Shown: positions 1 to 10,134, numbered from the stretch's first letter. The stretch is DNA of 64,000 nucleotides from Cymodocea nodosa (GCA_036874045.1 JAZBRI010000010.1:4732001-4796000); one strand, 5' to 3'. Numbers and translations: made by a program. Notes: a model not told the origin generated them from the sequence alone.

Positions 1-294
1 ATGATCTGCTACTACATTCTCACAACCTTTTTTATCTTTAATTTCTAGATCAAATTCTTAGAATAACAATATCCATTGGATCAATCTAGGTTTAGTCTCT
101 TTCTTTGCTATAAGGTGTTTTAAAGCTGAATGATCCATGTACACTATCACTTTAGCTCCAATCAGATATGATCTAAACTTTTCTAAGGCAAACACAATGG
201 CTAACAGCTCTTTTTTAGTAGTTGTGTAATTAACTTGAGCATCATTTAAGGTTTTGCTTGTATAATGAATCACTCTAGGAGATTTTCCTATCTT
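1..294 (-). pseudogene. gypsy RNase H, 5' part (G1)
   Basis: Start of the RNase H domain that removes the RNA strand during reverse transcription. The stretch [20 protein letters not shown] is the standard Ty3/gypsy RNase H opening, followed by a DHSALKHL block. It continues left out of the window. A TAG separates it from the RT frame at a position where related elements normally have Gln; the same TAG is present in copy G3 near 51,531. G3 supplies the closest full-length comparison. Confidence 0.85.
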
Positions 295-1470
295 CTATCC
301 CAGCACTGCTCCTATAGCAAAATCAGATCCATCGCACATTAATTCAAATGGATGGCTCCAATGAGGTGCTTCTATTATAGGAGTTGAAATTAAGCTAGTT
401 TTAAGCTTGAAAAATGCTTCTTTGCAATTTTTATCAAAGTTAAATGGGACATCTTTTAATAGATTAGTTAAAGGTCTAGCTATTTTGCTAAAATCTTTAA
501 TAAATCTTCTATAAAATCCAGCATGTCCTAGAAATGATCTAATATCTTTTACTGATTTAGGTTCTGGTAGATTAGAAATTACTTCTATTTTAGCTTTATC
601 TACTTCCAACCCCTTCTTTGAAACAACATGTCCCAAGACAATTCCTTGATTAACCATGAAGTGACATTTTTCCCAATTTAGAACCAGATTTTTTTCCACA
701 GAATGTTTTAATACTTGGTCTAAATTTTTTAAACACACTTCATATAAAGTTCCATAAACAGTAAAATCATCCATGAATATTTCTAGAAAATATTCAGTCA
801 TTCTAGTGAATATGCCCTGCATACACCTTTGAAAGGTGGCTGGTGCATTGCATAATTTGAATGACATTCTCTTAAAAGCATAAGTTCCATTAAGACAGGT
901 GAAAGTTGTTTTCTCTTGATCCTCTAATGCTATTGGAACTTGGTTATATCCTAAATACCCGTCTAGGAAATAAAAATATTCTTGTCCTACTAATTTCTCT
1001 AGCATTTGATCTATAAAAGGTAAGGAAAAATGATCTTTCCTAATTACACCATTCAGCTTTCTATAGTCTATACACACTCTCCAGCCTGATTGAATTCTAG
1101 TAGGGATCAAGTCCTGACTTTCATTCCTAATTACTGTTAATCCTGATTTCTTGGGAACTACATGAATTGGACTAACCCATGAGCTATCAGAAATCAGATA
1201 AATTATATCATTATCTAACCATTTCACTATTTCCTTCCTGACTACTTCTTTTAGGTTTGGATTTAATCTACTCTCAGGAATTCTTACTAGTTTGGCATTC
1301 TCTTCTAAATATATGTGGTTATAGCATAAAGTTGTACTTAACCCTTTTATATCAATCATAGTCCATCCTATTGCTTCTTTATAAGTTTTTACTACATATT
1401 TTAATTTAGCAATTTGATCCTCTTTTAAATCTGAAGTAATAATGATTAGACATGTTCGTTTTTCTTCCAA
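295..1470 (-). CDS. gypsy reverse transcriptase (G1)
   Basis: An open stretch of 391 codons covering nearly the whole Ty3/gypsy reverse transcriptase. YRKLN lies near residues 136-140, FLDGYLGYNQ near 168-177 and the catalytic FMDD near 232-235, so the active-site Asp residues are present. The thumb/connection motif FLGHAGFYRRFIKDFSK follows near residue 315. It is part of a polyprotein: protease precedes it in the same direction after a TAG, RNase H follows after another TAG. It is the best preserved RT of the G family here. Confidence 0.93.
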   Translation of the reverse strand: MEEKRTCLIIITSDLKEDQIAKLKYVVKTYKEAIGWTMIDIKGLSTTLCYNHIYLEENAKLVRIPESRLNPNLKEVVRKEIVKWLDNDIIYLISDSSWVSPIHVVPKKSGLTVIRNESQDLIPTRIQSGWRVCIDYRKLNGVIRKDHFSLPFIDQMLEKLVGQEYFYFLDGYLGYNQVPIALEDQEKTTFTCLNGTYAFKRMSFKLCNAPATFQRCMQGIFTRMTEYFLEIFMDDFTVYGTLYEVCLKNLDQVLKHSVEKNLVLNWEKCHFMVNQGIVLGHVVSKKGLEVDKAKIEVISNLPEPKSVKDIRSFLGHAGFYRRFIKDFSKIARPLTNLLKDVPFNFDKNCKEAFFKLKTSLISTPIIEAPHWSHPFELMCDGSDFAIGAVLG

Positions 1471-1512
1471 AAATATATAGGTTAAATCAGGAGGTAAAGG
1501 TTTTAATTCTAA

Positions 1513-2250
1513 CTATTGTCCATCAAAAGCTAGAGCTCCTAATTGAACATCATTAATTTCTTCTTGATCTCCTTCTACATTTACGCTTTCACTTTCTTCT
1601 AAAATCTCAAAATTAAGTTGCCTATTTAATTCTTCTTGAATCACATCATCTAGCACATCTCCTTCATCCTCCAAAAAGTCTATAGTATGTAAGGACATTT
1701 CTAGCTCTTCAAACTTTTCTAGTTTAAAAAGGTTTAATTGAGTATCCTCATTACCATATGCTAACTTCATAATTCCAATTTTACAATTTATAACAGCCCC
1801 TAATGTTGCTAAAAATGGTCTTCCCAAAGTTAAAGATGTATCACTATTTTTATGCTTAATTTGTTGGGAATCCAAAATTACAATATCAATAGGATATATG
1901 AAGTTTTTGATTTTAATTAAGACATCCTCTATTTTTCCTCTAGGGTATCTTATACTTCTATCTGCTAATTGAATAACAGTCCTAGTAAGGATTAAGCCTT
2001 CTAATCCTAAGGATGCCAATATATCACTTGGCATAACATTTATACTTGCACCTAGGTCTATTAAGGTTCTTTCTAGAATGATATTTCCTATGGTACATGA
2101 TATAATAAGGATTCCAGGATCAGATAACTTTTTAGGAATTTGTAGCAGAAATAGGGAACTACTTTGCTTAGCTAAAAAGACTTTCCTAAGAACTTTTCTC
2201 TCTCTTTTCTTAGTACACCAATCCTTAAGAAATTTAGCACAAGGTGGCAT
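1513..2250 (-). CDS. gypsy aspartic protease region (G1)
   Basis: Retropepsin-like protease domain within 245 open codons. The active-site motif is DLGAS (residues 65-69) followed by INVMPS. Leu instead of Thr/Ser in D-x-G is usual in plant Athila/Tat elements. LGRPFLAT near residue 142 is the second conserved protease block. An acidic tail leads toward RT. The ORF opens at MPPCAKFLKDW, a block normally continuous with gag. A TAG just upstream (2,251-2,253) interrupts that continuity and is shared with G3. Confidence 0.88.
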   Translation of the reverse strand: MPPCAKFLKDWCTKKRERKVLRKVFLAKQSSSLFLLQIPKKLSDPGILIISCTIGNIILERTLIDLGASINVMPSDILASLGLEGLILTRTVIQLADRSIRYPRGKIEDVLIKIKNFIYPIDIVILDSQQIKHKNSDTSLTLGRPFLATLGAVINCKIGIMKLAYGNEDTQLNLFKLEKFEELEMSLHTIDFLEDEGDVLDDVIQEELNRQLNFEILEESESVNVEGDQEEINDVQLGALAFDGQ

Positions 2251-2253
2251 TTT

Positions 2254-2853
2254 CTACAATAGATCTAACAAAGGAATGTTAACTTGTACTCTTTCAAAAA
2301 TTTCTCTAATTTTTTCTTGCTTATTAGGTATTGTTTGTTGTAATCTTTCAGGATAGGGTGCTAACGATTGTGATTTAAAAGATTCTTTTTCTTTCTTTTG
2401 ATTTGTTTGATCATTTTTAGTCTCATTTTTAGATTCAGATTTTTCTTCATTGATTTCTATATTTTCGGATATTACATTCTCATTATCATTTTGATTTTTT
2501 CTCTTATCCACCTTCATATTATTTTCATTTTGAATTCTTGGTGGTATATCAGTTCCAGATCTTAATGTTATACATACATCTTCCAAATTTTCGTTACTCT
2601 CATGATGTTCTTGTATATCATTTTCGTGATTATGATCTTCAATTGTTTTTAGTTTTAAAGTGCATTCTTTAAATTCTCCTACATTAGTATTTTCTTTTGT
2701 CTGTATATTTTGCAAATTATGTAGATCTATAACATTATAATTATCATTGTCCTGTTGCATAACTTGTATTTTCATTGTATATTCATCTAATGCTTTTAGT
2801 TTTCTTTCCAAATCATCTAATCTCATTGCATTCAATTTTTGATCAATTTTCAT
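2254..2853 (-). CDS. gag C-terminal linker, charged (G1)
   Basis: About 200 codons rich in Asn, Glu and Lys, ending in the block APYPERLQQ...VNIPLLDLL that joins gag to protease in plant gypsy elements. ITLRSG near its middle is the hallmark after which Athila-type gag normally passes toward protease. It starts after a stop that replaces a Tyr codon of G3, so the zinc-knuckle ORF and this linker were originally one frame. No capsid domain precedes it; that domain sits downstream of integrase in copies G2 and G3. Confidence 0.8.
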   Translation of the reverse strand: MKIDQKLNAMRLDDLERKLKALDEYTMKIQVMQQDNDNYNVIDLHNLQNIQTKENTNVGEFKECTLKLKTIEDHNHENDIQEHHESNENLEDVCITLRSGTDIPPRIQNENNMKVDKRKNQNDNENVISENIEINEEKSESKNETKNDQTNQKKEKESFKSQSLAPYPERLQQTIPNKQEKIREIFERVQVNIPLLDLL

Positions 2854-2871
2854 TACGGCTTTTTCAGTTTC

Positions 2872-3246
2872 TTATATAATATCAATTTTTGGTTCTGCAT
2901 ATGCTTCCTTATAGTTTAATTGATTGACTTCTTGTTGCTGACACATATATTGTTCTAGTTTGTCCATGTTTTGTTCTAAACTATGCTCCAGTCTGTCATA
3001 CCTATCCCAAACTTCATTGTCTCTCAACATATTACACCTTCTAAGCTGACCATCAGTTTGGTAAATTATAGGATTCTCATATTCAGCTCTATTATAATGA
3101 ATATAATTCATCTGTAGTTCATGTGCTCTAACCATCTGCAACCGTCTCAATTTCAAACAATCAAAGATGTCGTGACCTTCCAATTTGCAGAATTCACGTA
3201 TGCTAACTACAAGTTTCAAAAATCTTTGAGCATAAGCATATGCCAT
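2872..3246 (-). CDS. zinc-knuckle ORF at the 5' end of the element (G1)
   Basis: A small ORF that starts MAYAYAQRFLK about 80 nt after the primer site, with ATG at 3,244-3,246. Upstream in-frame codons exist but no earlier ATG. It carries a knuckle-like FCKLEGHDIFDC; the first Cys of the CCHC motif seen in G3 (CEFCNLEGHNISDC) is Arg here. The rest is a Gln/Glu-rich coiled stretch with WDRYDRLE repeats. In ordinary gypsy elements the capsid domain would precede the knuckle; here the ORF begins directly with the knuckle. Confidence 0.75.
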   Translation of the reverse strand: MAYAYAQRFLKLVVSIREFCKLEGHDIFDCLKLRRLQMVRAHELQMNYIHYNRAEYENPIIYQTDGQLRRCNMLRDNEVWDRYDRLEHSLEQNMDKLEQYMCQQQEVNQLNYKEAYAEPKIDII

Positions 3247-3324
3247 ATTCTCAATTAGAAAATATAACACACAACACTCCTCAGCTATTAAAACAGAATA
3301 GCACTCATAATTGTTTAGCTACTC

Positions 3325-3345
3325 AATTCCCCGACAACAGCGCTA
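3325..3345 (-). promoter_or_regulatory. primer binding site, tRNA-Asp type (G1)
   Basis: On the minus strand the sequence TAGCGCTGTTGTCGGGGAAT follows the LTR end. It matches, with a few transitions, TGGCGCCGTTGCCGGGGA, the complement of the 3' end of plant tRNA-Asp used by Athila-type elements. It fixes the orientation of G1 and the LTR boundary. Confidence 0.88.
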
Positions 3346-3352
3346 GAAAACT

Positions 3353-5097
3353 TGTTTGGGTTTGTTAACTTCCTTTTTTAACCTTGTTAATTTATCTTTA
3401 TGCTTATCAATAATTCCTTTTTAGAAGTCAACAAATAATCTTTCACACAAATTAGATATTAATTTCAATTTGTATTTTTAACTGCAAGTGCACAGTGTAC
3501 ATTGTATTTGTGTGCAAGTACAGGTCGATCCCACAGAGAATTGAGGTAGAATTGTGTACTGTTCCGTTTTTAATAATGAAATTTATTTATTCAGTAAGCA
3601 CTCCATTGAGTTATAGCTAACTCAACGGACTAACCTCGTGGAATTGAAGTAACTCAACAAAGCTATCTATCCAGCTTAATACTGCTATTTATAGAGGGCC
3701 AACCAATGGGCGGTTCCACAGATTGTAAATAACATCAATTAAGCTCTATAATGCTAGTTAATATTAGATTTATCATTCAACAACACTAACATTCAGATAT
3801 TTCAAACAGTAACCATTAAAATCTTTAAGTATTAGGAACGATTCAATTCAGTAAACTATAAAACTATTTTCTATTTTCTAAATTAAACAAACATGAAATA
3901 TTCAAAACTCTAACAACGATAACATTAATCATGATACAAAACAAACAATACAATACTCAAATACTAATTATAAACATAGATAAGTTGTTTTTGGTATTTT
4001 TGTTTTGATATGATCAAGGAAATGGGCGAAAGGTGAAATGTAAAAGTAATCTCTATTGAAAGTAAAAACTTTTGTCACTACATGCGACGCGATTACACCA
4101 TTAAAAACTTAATCACTTACAATTCTACCTCCTCTCCCCATAGAATCACGAGTCTAGAATTGCAAGATGATCTCCTCTTCAGCATACTGACATCAACCCG
4201 AAACCAAGGCTAGAAGCTTTACGATCTCCTAAAATATGAGTCGGTGCTTAGTGAAAACAGCTTCCCTTCCTGCGACGCGATCACTCCTCACAGTGGTTGT
4301 CAAGCACTATGTTTGGCTCGAAATCGACCCGACATCAAGAAAGTATCCTCACAGACCTAAGATGGTTGGTGATTATGGTGTGATGGTTGTGGTTGTGGTA
4401 CTTTAGAGAACTTCCTACGCTACCTACAGATAACTTGGTTTTTTCTCCTCCGCACACACTAACCACCCCTTCTTCTTCTTTTTTCTTTTTCTTTTATATT
4501 TCTTTAGTGGTAACTGCTTCTGCTTAGATGATCAGTTGGATTTCCTTCATTCATATCAACGATGGTGATTTCTTCTCCCTTCCATGAGTGAATTCCTACG
4601 TGATACGTGCAATTGTGGTTTTCCTTCGAATGTCCTATTTCTATAACCGCTATAGTGGCATATTCGAAAATAAATGGTCTGAGGAGTTACAGATAACTCA
4701 ATGGACTTACTTCGTTGATTTAACTATAACACACGTGCATCTCACGTGACATAATAAAATATTTAAATTCAACACGTGCATAAATCTAACTTAACGAGTT
4801 GTTACTGTTCACCTAAATATTCTTTTAGCATTTAAAACATAACTGTCCGGTACATGCAATATAACTCTCTGAAATAACAAAAATTTTGGATACTAAAGAA
4901 TTAAAAACTAGTAACTTACCGATAGTTCAGAAATGTTTTAAATTAACGCTAATTCCTTGAAATTATGCAGATTCTTTCATTAAAGTATATAATAGTGCAA
5001 TTATAACATAATGACTTAATTTTCATATGATAAGCTAAATATTATGCAATTAACCATCATTTAACCGTTAATATTATGCACTTTTTCATTCTAAACA
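3353..5097 (-). repeat. LTR A, 5' LTR of gypsy G1 (1,745 bp)
   Basis: On the minus strand it starts TGTTTAGAATG at 5,097 and ends ...AAACA next to the primer site. It is homologous along its length to solo LTR C (16,251-18,225), and over its R-U5 part to LTR B (11,395-12,496). U3 contains ACGTG motifs and AGTTA/TAACT dyads; a TATAAAAG box lies at 4,491-4,498. R-U5 contains the block that reads on the plus strand AACTGCAAGTGCACAGTG...GGTCGATCCCACA, typical of Athila LTR ends. No coding sequence. Confidence 0.9.
4491..4498 (-). promoter_or_regulatory. TATA box of LTR A
   Basis: TATAAAAG on the minus strand, aligned with the same box at 17,066-17,073 in LTR C. The stretch shared with LTR B begins just downstream, as expected for the R region. 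Confidence 0.6.
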
Positions 5098-6417
5098 ACC
5101 ATCAAAACAATGCCTTGCTATGCAAACATAGTAAATTACTTAGTTACTGGTTTAACACCTAAAGATTGGAATAGATAGGATAAGAAATTGTTCTTTTCAA
5201 GAGTAAAATATTACTATTGGGAAGACCCATACTTATTTAAGAAATGTCCTGATCTGGTTTTAAGGAGGTGTGTTCTAGAAACTGAATATCAAAGCATATT
5301 GTCTTTCTACCATGACCAAGCATGTGGAGGGAATTTTGGTTCAGGGAAAACTGTTGCTAAAATTCTACAATGTGGATTGTATTGGCCAACACTATTCGAA
5401 GATGCTCATAAATACTACTTAAGTTGTTTAAAGTGTCAACAAATAGGAAGAATATCAAAGAGGAATATGTTGCCTCTTAATCATATTGTTGAGGTTGAAA
5501 TCTTTGATGCGTGGGGAATAGATTTTATGGGTCCATTTTCTATGTCTAATCAATTTAATTACATATTGTTGGGGGTGGATTATGTATCTAAATGAATAGA
5601 AGCTATTCCTACAAGAACTAATGACAACAAAGTGGTAATACATTTTATAAGAACCAATATAATTGCTAGATTTGGAATACCTAAAGCTATTATCAGTGAT
5701 AGAGGAACTTATTTCTGTAATAGAAGTTTTGAAGCCTTAATGAAGAAATATGAAGTAAACCACAAAATTGCAACATCATATCATCCGCAAACCAGTGGAC
5801 AAGTAGAAAGTGCAAACAAACAAATTAAGTTAATTTTAAAAAAAGTAGTGAATCCTATTATAGCAGATTGGGCTAATAGATTGATAGATGCACTTTGGGC
5901 TTATAGAACTACTTATAAGACAAGCTTAGGTATGTCACCTTTTAGGCTAGTATATGGAAAAAGTTGTCATTTACCAGCTGAAATTGAACATAAAGCTTAT
6001 TGGGCATTAAAAACTCTGAACACTAATTTGAATCAAGCTGCTTAAAATAGGAAATTACAATTGATTGAATTAGAAGAATTTAGGAATGAAGCTTATTCGA
6101 AAACTGTAAGAGAAAAAGTGAAAATGAAGTTCTGGCATGATAAGAAAATTATTCCAAAAACCTTTGAAATAGGACAAGAAGTATATCTTTACTTGACTAG
6201 ACTCCATAACCATCTAGGGAAATTAAGATGTAGATGGGCAGGACCTTATATAGTTCGAAATATTTATCCCTATGGAGCTATTGAAATTGAAAATCCTAAA
6301 AATCAGAACATATTTAAAGTAAATGGACAAAGACTTAGACCTATTTTGAAGATACCAAAAAGTTCCTTTGGAATTATAGAAGAAGTAAGAGTGAAAGACT
6401 ACTCGAGCTTTACTTAG
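5098..6417 (+). pseudogene. gypsy integrase (G2)
   Basis: Integrase joins the cDNA to target DNA. The zinc-binding N-terminus is damaged: the second His of the HHCC motif is Asn (GGNFG; G3 has GGHFG), while CLKCQQIG is intact. The catalytic triad is visible: Asp in GIDFMGPF, Asp in IISDRGTYF, Glu in GQVESANKQ. The C-terminal chromatin-side part (FEIGQEVYLYLTRLH...LRCRWAGPYIV) follows. Breaks are TGA at 5,593 (Trp in G3) and TAA near 6,043. The first about 30 codons align with G3 from about 51,900. Integrase ends 90 nt before an A-rich spacer. Confidence 0.9.
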
Positions 6418-6469
6418 TAAGAAATTTTCTAAGTTAAAAAAAAAATAAAAAATTATTTATACATAGTTA

Positions 6470-6770
6470 CGGTTAAATCGAAAGGAGTTATCAATTTTAC
6501 CAAAGCACAAAAAAAAAAAAAATCGTTGCAGTTCAACCGACAGGATCCATTTGTCTGATCGAAACATAAAAACATAAAAAAATCTATATATTATTAAGTG
6601 AAAATGTCAGTTTTATTGAAGCATAGTATTGGTTCAACTGGTAAAAAACAAAAATGAGGAAAGAAAGAAAATATTTAATTTCGGTTCAATCGAGGAATAT
6701 AACGATTTGACGGAATAAATTTTAAATGTTGGAAAAGTAAGAGCGGTTAAATCGGAGCTCTTCGGTCTTG
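6470..6770 (+). repeat. array of CGGTT-N-AACCG half-dyads (G2 post-integrase spacer)
   Basis: The spacer after integrase contains repeated variants of GGTTCAACCGA and CGGTTAAATCG at about 50-70 nt spacing, in both orientations. G3 has the corresponding array at 53,278-53,575 with other members better preserved. A-rich runs separate the units. No coding sequence. Confidence 0.65.
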
Positions 6771-6828
6771 ACCAAAGAAAAAAATTATTATCTTAAGTAT
6801 TTTTTATTAGATATAACTTTACGAGAAG

Positions 6829-6977
6829 TCCGTTGAGTTACGCTTAACACAATGAACTTACTCCGTTGAGTCTAGGATAAGTTAACGAACTTACCCCGTT
6901 GAGTTAACTGTAACTCAACGGAGTACTGTAGTTAAGTCCACGAACTTAGTCTGTGGAGTTAACCGTAATTCCACGGA
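6829..6977 (+). repeat. cluster of GTTGAGTTA/TAACTCAAC dyads before ORF-X (G2)
   Basis: Several short inverted repeats lie just ahead of ORF-X. The clearest, 6,896-6,921, is CCGTTGAGTTA, a 4-nt spacer (ACTG) and the exact reverse complement. A second (about 6,955-6,976) has GTGGAGTTA paired with TAATTCCAC. The cluster corresponds to 53,625-53,780 in G3. Confidence 0.85.
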
Positions 6978-7138
6978 TGAGAGAGCGAGAGTTAGTGTGG
7001 GAAATGACCCGATTATTTGCCTAAACTTAGGGCTTATTTATCTTAAACTTAGGGTTTTTGGGGGCATTATCCGCAGAATCATTTAGAACTTAGAACAATA
7101 GAGATCAGAGTGACTCTATGCCATTGCATAACTCCACG

Positions 7139-7494
7139 ATGATGAAGATGATGCTCGAGTTCTGGGAAGATGCTGTTGACACATCAGAATTTCTGAAAGA
7201 GTTAGAGGAATGGCACACACGATAGAAAATCAAGAATACCACAAGGGAAAAAGAGCTACAGAAGGTAGAATCCAAACTTTTCAAATTGAGAAGAGTTTTA
7301 GTAGATTTGGGTATACAAATACCCCAAATAATGGAAACAAGAATCAGACTAGCAACGAAAATTGTTGTTAGTAAAGAAAGAAAAATCAGGCCAAATAACG
7401 AAGTAGCCCTAGAGCAAATCCAGTGCAAGGCCAGATTAGGGTTCAAAAGGCACATTGCTGGTCGTGCAAGGGGTGAAATGTGGCGGCAACAATA
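7139..7494 (+). pseudogene. ORF-X N-terminal remnant (G2)
   Basis: Begins MMKMMLEFWED and reads through ELEEWHTR, a TAG near 7,224, then KIKNTTREKELQKVE and ERKIRPNNEVALEQIQ to TAA at 7,492. It matches the N-terminal part of G3 ORF-X (53,943 onward). Basic and coiled in character, with no enzyme motif. The rest of ORF-X is deleted in G2. I do not recognise a family for this part. Confidence 0.65.
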
Positions 7495-7559
7495 AGCAGA
7501 AGAAGAATAGGAGGAACCGACTACTGAAAGAGTTGTCCCTAAGGAACAACAGTCAAGAC

Positions 7560-8697
7560 CATTATTTCCAAACTTTGAGGGAGATAGGTTTGAATTGAAA
7601 TCTAATTATATTAGTCAATTGCCACATTTTCATGGATTAGAAATAGAGGATGCCTATTATTTCCTTAGAGAATTTAACGAAGTTTGTCAAATGATGAAAA
7701 TGCCGAACATGAGTATAGATGCTATTAAACTTAGATATATCCCTTTTGCTTTAAAAGACACAGCTAAGAGATGGTTATATACTCTGTCGCTTGATTCAAT
7801 TTCTACATGGACTGAATTTTGCTCTGTTTTTCTGGAAAAATATTATCCAACACATCAAACAATTAAAAAGAAAAAGGAAATATTAATGTGTAGCCAGAAA
7901 CAAGGAGAATCATTTTGGAAATATTTTGAAAGATTTATTTTGAAAGATTTAAAGATTTACTAACTCAATGTCCACATCATGTAATGAGTAAAGCAGAATT
8001 GATAGGTATAATTTATGAAGGCATAGATGTTTCAACAAAATCTTTATTAGAATCTACTTGTTAGAATGGATTTTTAAAATTGTGTAGTGAAAAAGCATGG
8101 GCATACTTAGAAAACTTTGCAAAAAGAACTACACAGTGGGAGAATTCAGCTAAAGTTATTGCAGATAAAAGAATATTGCCAAGGGGAATGTATGAAATAG
8201 ATTCAAGCACTATGCTTGAAGTTAAATTAACTGAACTAACAAAGAAAATAGAAGAGTTATCATTAAATCAGAAACTAGCAGAAAAAAGTGCAAACGCTAA
8301 TGACTTAGATATTATTTATGCTAGAAATCAGAAAGATAACTTTGGAAATTCATATAACCCTAATTGGAGAAATCACCCAAATTTATCTTGGAGAAATAAC
8401 AATTTCCAGGTAGGAGAAAATATAAATGACAAGAATATAAATTATGAAGCATTAATTGAATAAGGATCTAGAATAGAGAAGTTAGAAAAGATAATTCAAC
8501 AATTAAACAATCGTCTAGATTTTGTATTTGGAAATGTTGCAATTCAAAATCAAAATATAAATAGAAATATACCCCCTAGACAGAAAGAATCAATAGAAGT
8601 TAGACCTAATAGAGGATTGCCAATGCAAGTAGTACCTAACCCTATTAACAAAACTATTAATGAAATTGATACCTCCTTTGGGAGGGTAACTGAATGA
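7560..8697 (+). pseudogene. gag capsid domain located 3' of integrase (G2)
   Basis: Retrotransposon gag (capsid) domain of Athila/Tat type. Diagnostic blocks are SNYISQLPHFHGLE, KLRYIPFALKDTAKRWL and SFWKYFERF, then SYNPNWRNHPNLSWR, the usual plant gypsy gag signature. No zinc knuckle lies between them. The frame ends with TGA after GLPMQVVPNP, without continuing to the ITLRSG/protease block. Breaks are a frameshift near 7,961, TAG near 8,062 and TAA at 8,461 (CAA in G3). The 5' end is fused by deletion to ORF-X. It lies about 1.1 kb downstream of integrase and just upstream of the F-box-like gene. Confidence 0.88.
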
Positions 8698-8794
8698 AAC
8701 ATCATAACTGAATTAACTATGTATAATATAGTAAGTAGAAAAAAAAATATATAAAAAAATGTAAGTTTACTTATAGTTAATAGTATTGTAGAGT

Positions 8795-8903
8795 TATTAC
8801 TTAATTCAACGAACTTAGTTCGTTAAGTTATGGCCTAACTCCACGAGGATGTGTAGTAGCTATGTTAATTTTGTCTTTATTAATTTTTGTTTATGTCATA
8901 CAG
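8795..8903 (+). promoter_or_regulatory. dyad cluster and splice-acceptor-like site before F-box gene (G2)
   Basis: Dyads AACGAACTTAGTTCGTT and CTAACTCCACGAG lie at about 8,800-8,846. A T-rich run ending TCATACAG (8,896-8,903) precedes the F-box ATG by 11 nt. The acceptor-like CAG is conserved in G3 (62,541-62,543). The GTATGT donor seen in G3 is GATGTG here. Confidence 0.5.
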
Positions 8904-8914
8904 AATCACAACAG

Positions 8915-10051
8915 ATGGAATTGATGAAATTACTGCAGGATGTACTAAGGGAAGTACTGAGTAACTTGTCAGCTAAAGATCTGTGCAGATTGTGTTGTGT
9001 ATCAAAAGATATTAAAGACTGTGTTAGAAAAAAATATTTTCATGGACTACAAGCTGCAAAAATGACTAAGATTAGAGATGGATTTTTATGGAAGTCATTT
9101 AATCGTAGTTCAATTAGCTATGAATATCTGAATATGAAAGAAACTACTGGAATTCCACCCAATACATTAGAAGGAATAGATCATATTATTGGGATGGATG
9201 AAGGATTAATTATATATAGAACCAAACTAACGTATGCAATTTTGTTACCAGATATTTTAATTAGAAATCCTCTCACAAGAGAAGAATGCAATATAGGAAG
9301 GCCTAATAGATATGAAGTACCAACTAAAAATTGTGGGTCAGCTTTAATATTTTTTGATAAAAATTCGACCATTCCTGAAAAATTATATTATTGGAGACCT
9401 ACTAGAAATTGGGATGAAGATTTATGCTTAAGTGCGTATAATTTTTTGGATAGATCTTGGACTGAAAACAATATGATATATCTAGGATAGAAATCATTAA
9501 TTAACAACATGCATGTCATACTTGATGGATATATATATTTAGTCACAGATATATCAGTTGCATTTAGATCTGATTTGTACATAGTAAGCATAGACAGTTA
9601 TGATGATTTTATAGAAATATTACCTATACCAAGTGATATAGCTAAACCACCATCTGCAGAATATGATAAAATTCAATTAGGAATGTGGTATAATGAATAT
9701 GATGATCCTACTTTATGTCTGATAAGATGGTGGGATGAATTGAAGAAATTTCAAATATGGATTATAAAAGACCTAAATGAATGGAAGTGGGAAGAGGAAT
9801 ATATTGAAATAGATGTAGAAATAGAAACAGCTACACTATATTGGAACAAAAGAGGATCTCTTTCTGCATTTCATTTCATTAATGGAAATACACTTGTATT
9901 TAGTATTGACAACATACTGCAAGTTTACAAATTAAGAAGGAACATGAAATGCATTAAAACAGAATTAATAGCAAGAAGAATTATGCCAAAAAAGCTTGCT
10001 TGGACTGACACGTTTATTCCATTTGTTACTACTTTTCAATCATGTTCTTAA
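8915..10051 (+). pseudogene. F-box-like protein gene carried by G2
   Basis: A 379-codon frame from ATG 8,915 to TAA 10,049-10,051 with one internal TAG (9,488; CAA in G3). Residues 5-45 (LLQDVLREVLSNLSAKDLC, RLCCVSKDIKDCV) fit the F-box fold that binds SKP1 in SCF ubiquitin ligases. The rest resembles F-box-associated domains: ILLPDILIRNPLTREE, YYWRPTRN, then Trp-rich strands (LIRWWDELKKFQIWI). No retroelement function is known for it. A near-identical gene occupies the same place in G3, so it travels with the element. An earlier in-frame ATG (8,849) has no counterpart I can support. Substrate unknown. Confidence 0.82.
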
Positions 10052-10134
10052 AGTATGATTCTGTGTTTTTAATGTTGTGTGTAGTCTGCATTTATTTTTA
10101 GAAAAAAAAAGGAAAACAAAAATATCAATCCAGT

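Larger units (their letters stand above)
1..5097 (-). mobile_element. Ty3/gypsy element G1, Athila/Tat-like, partial
   Basis: A gypsy element read on the minus strand. From its LTR (high coordinates) to the window edge it shows LTR, tRNA-Asp-type primer site, zinc-knuckle ORF, gag linker, aspartic protease, reverse transcriptase and the start of RNase H; the rest lies left of the window. The LTR edge at 5,097 abuts integrase sequence of a second, plus-strand gypsy element, so G1 jumped into G2 between RNase H and integrase. A 5-bp target duplication would begin ACCAT at 5,098; its partner is outside the window. Stops in several domains mark it as defective. Confidence 0.9.

Noticed and set aside
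3325..3345. Possible tRNA-Asp gene fragment.
   Set aside because: Only the 3'-end complement is present, next to an LTR; it is a primer binding site.
7015..7065. Telomere-like AGGGTTT motifs (also near 53,840).
   Set aside because: Only two or three irregular copies in a retroelement spacer, not a tandem TTTAGGG array.
8915..10051. Independent host F-box gene unrelated to the transposon.
   Set aside because: The same gene sits in the same position behind gag in both G2 and G3 with homologous flanks, so it is part of the element.
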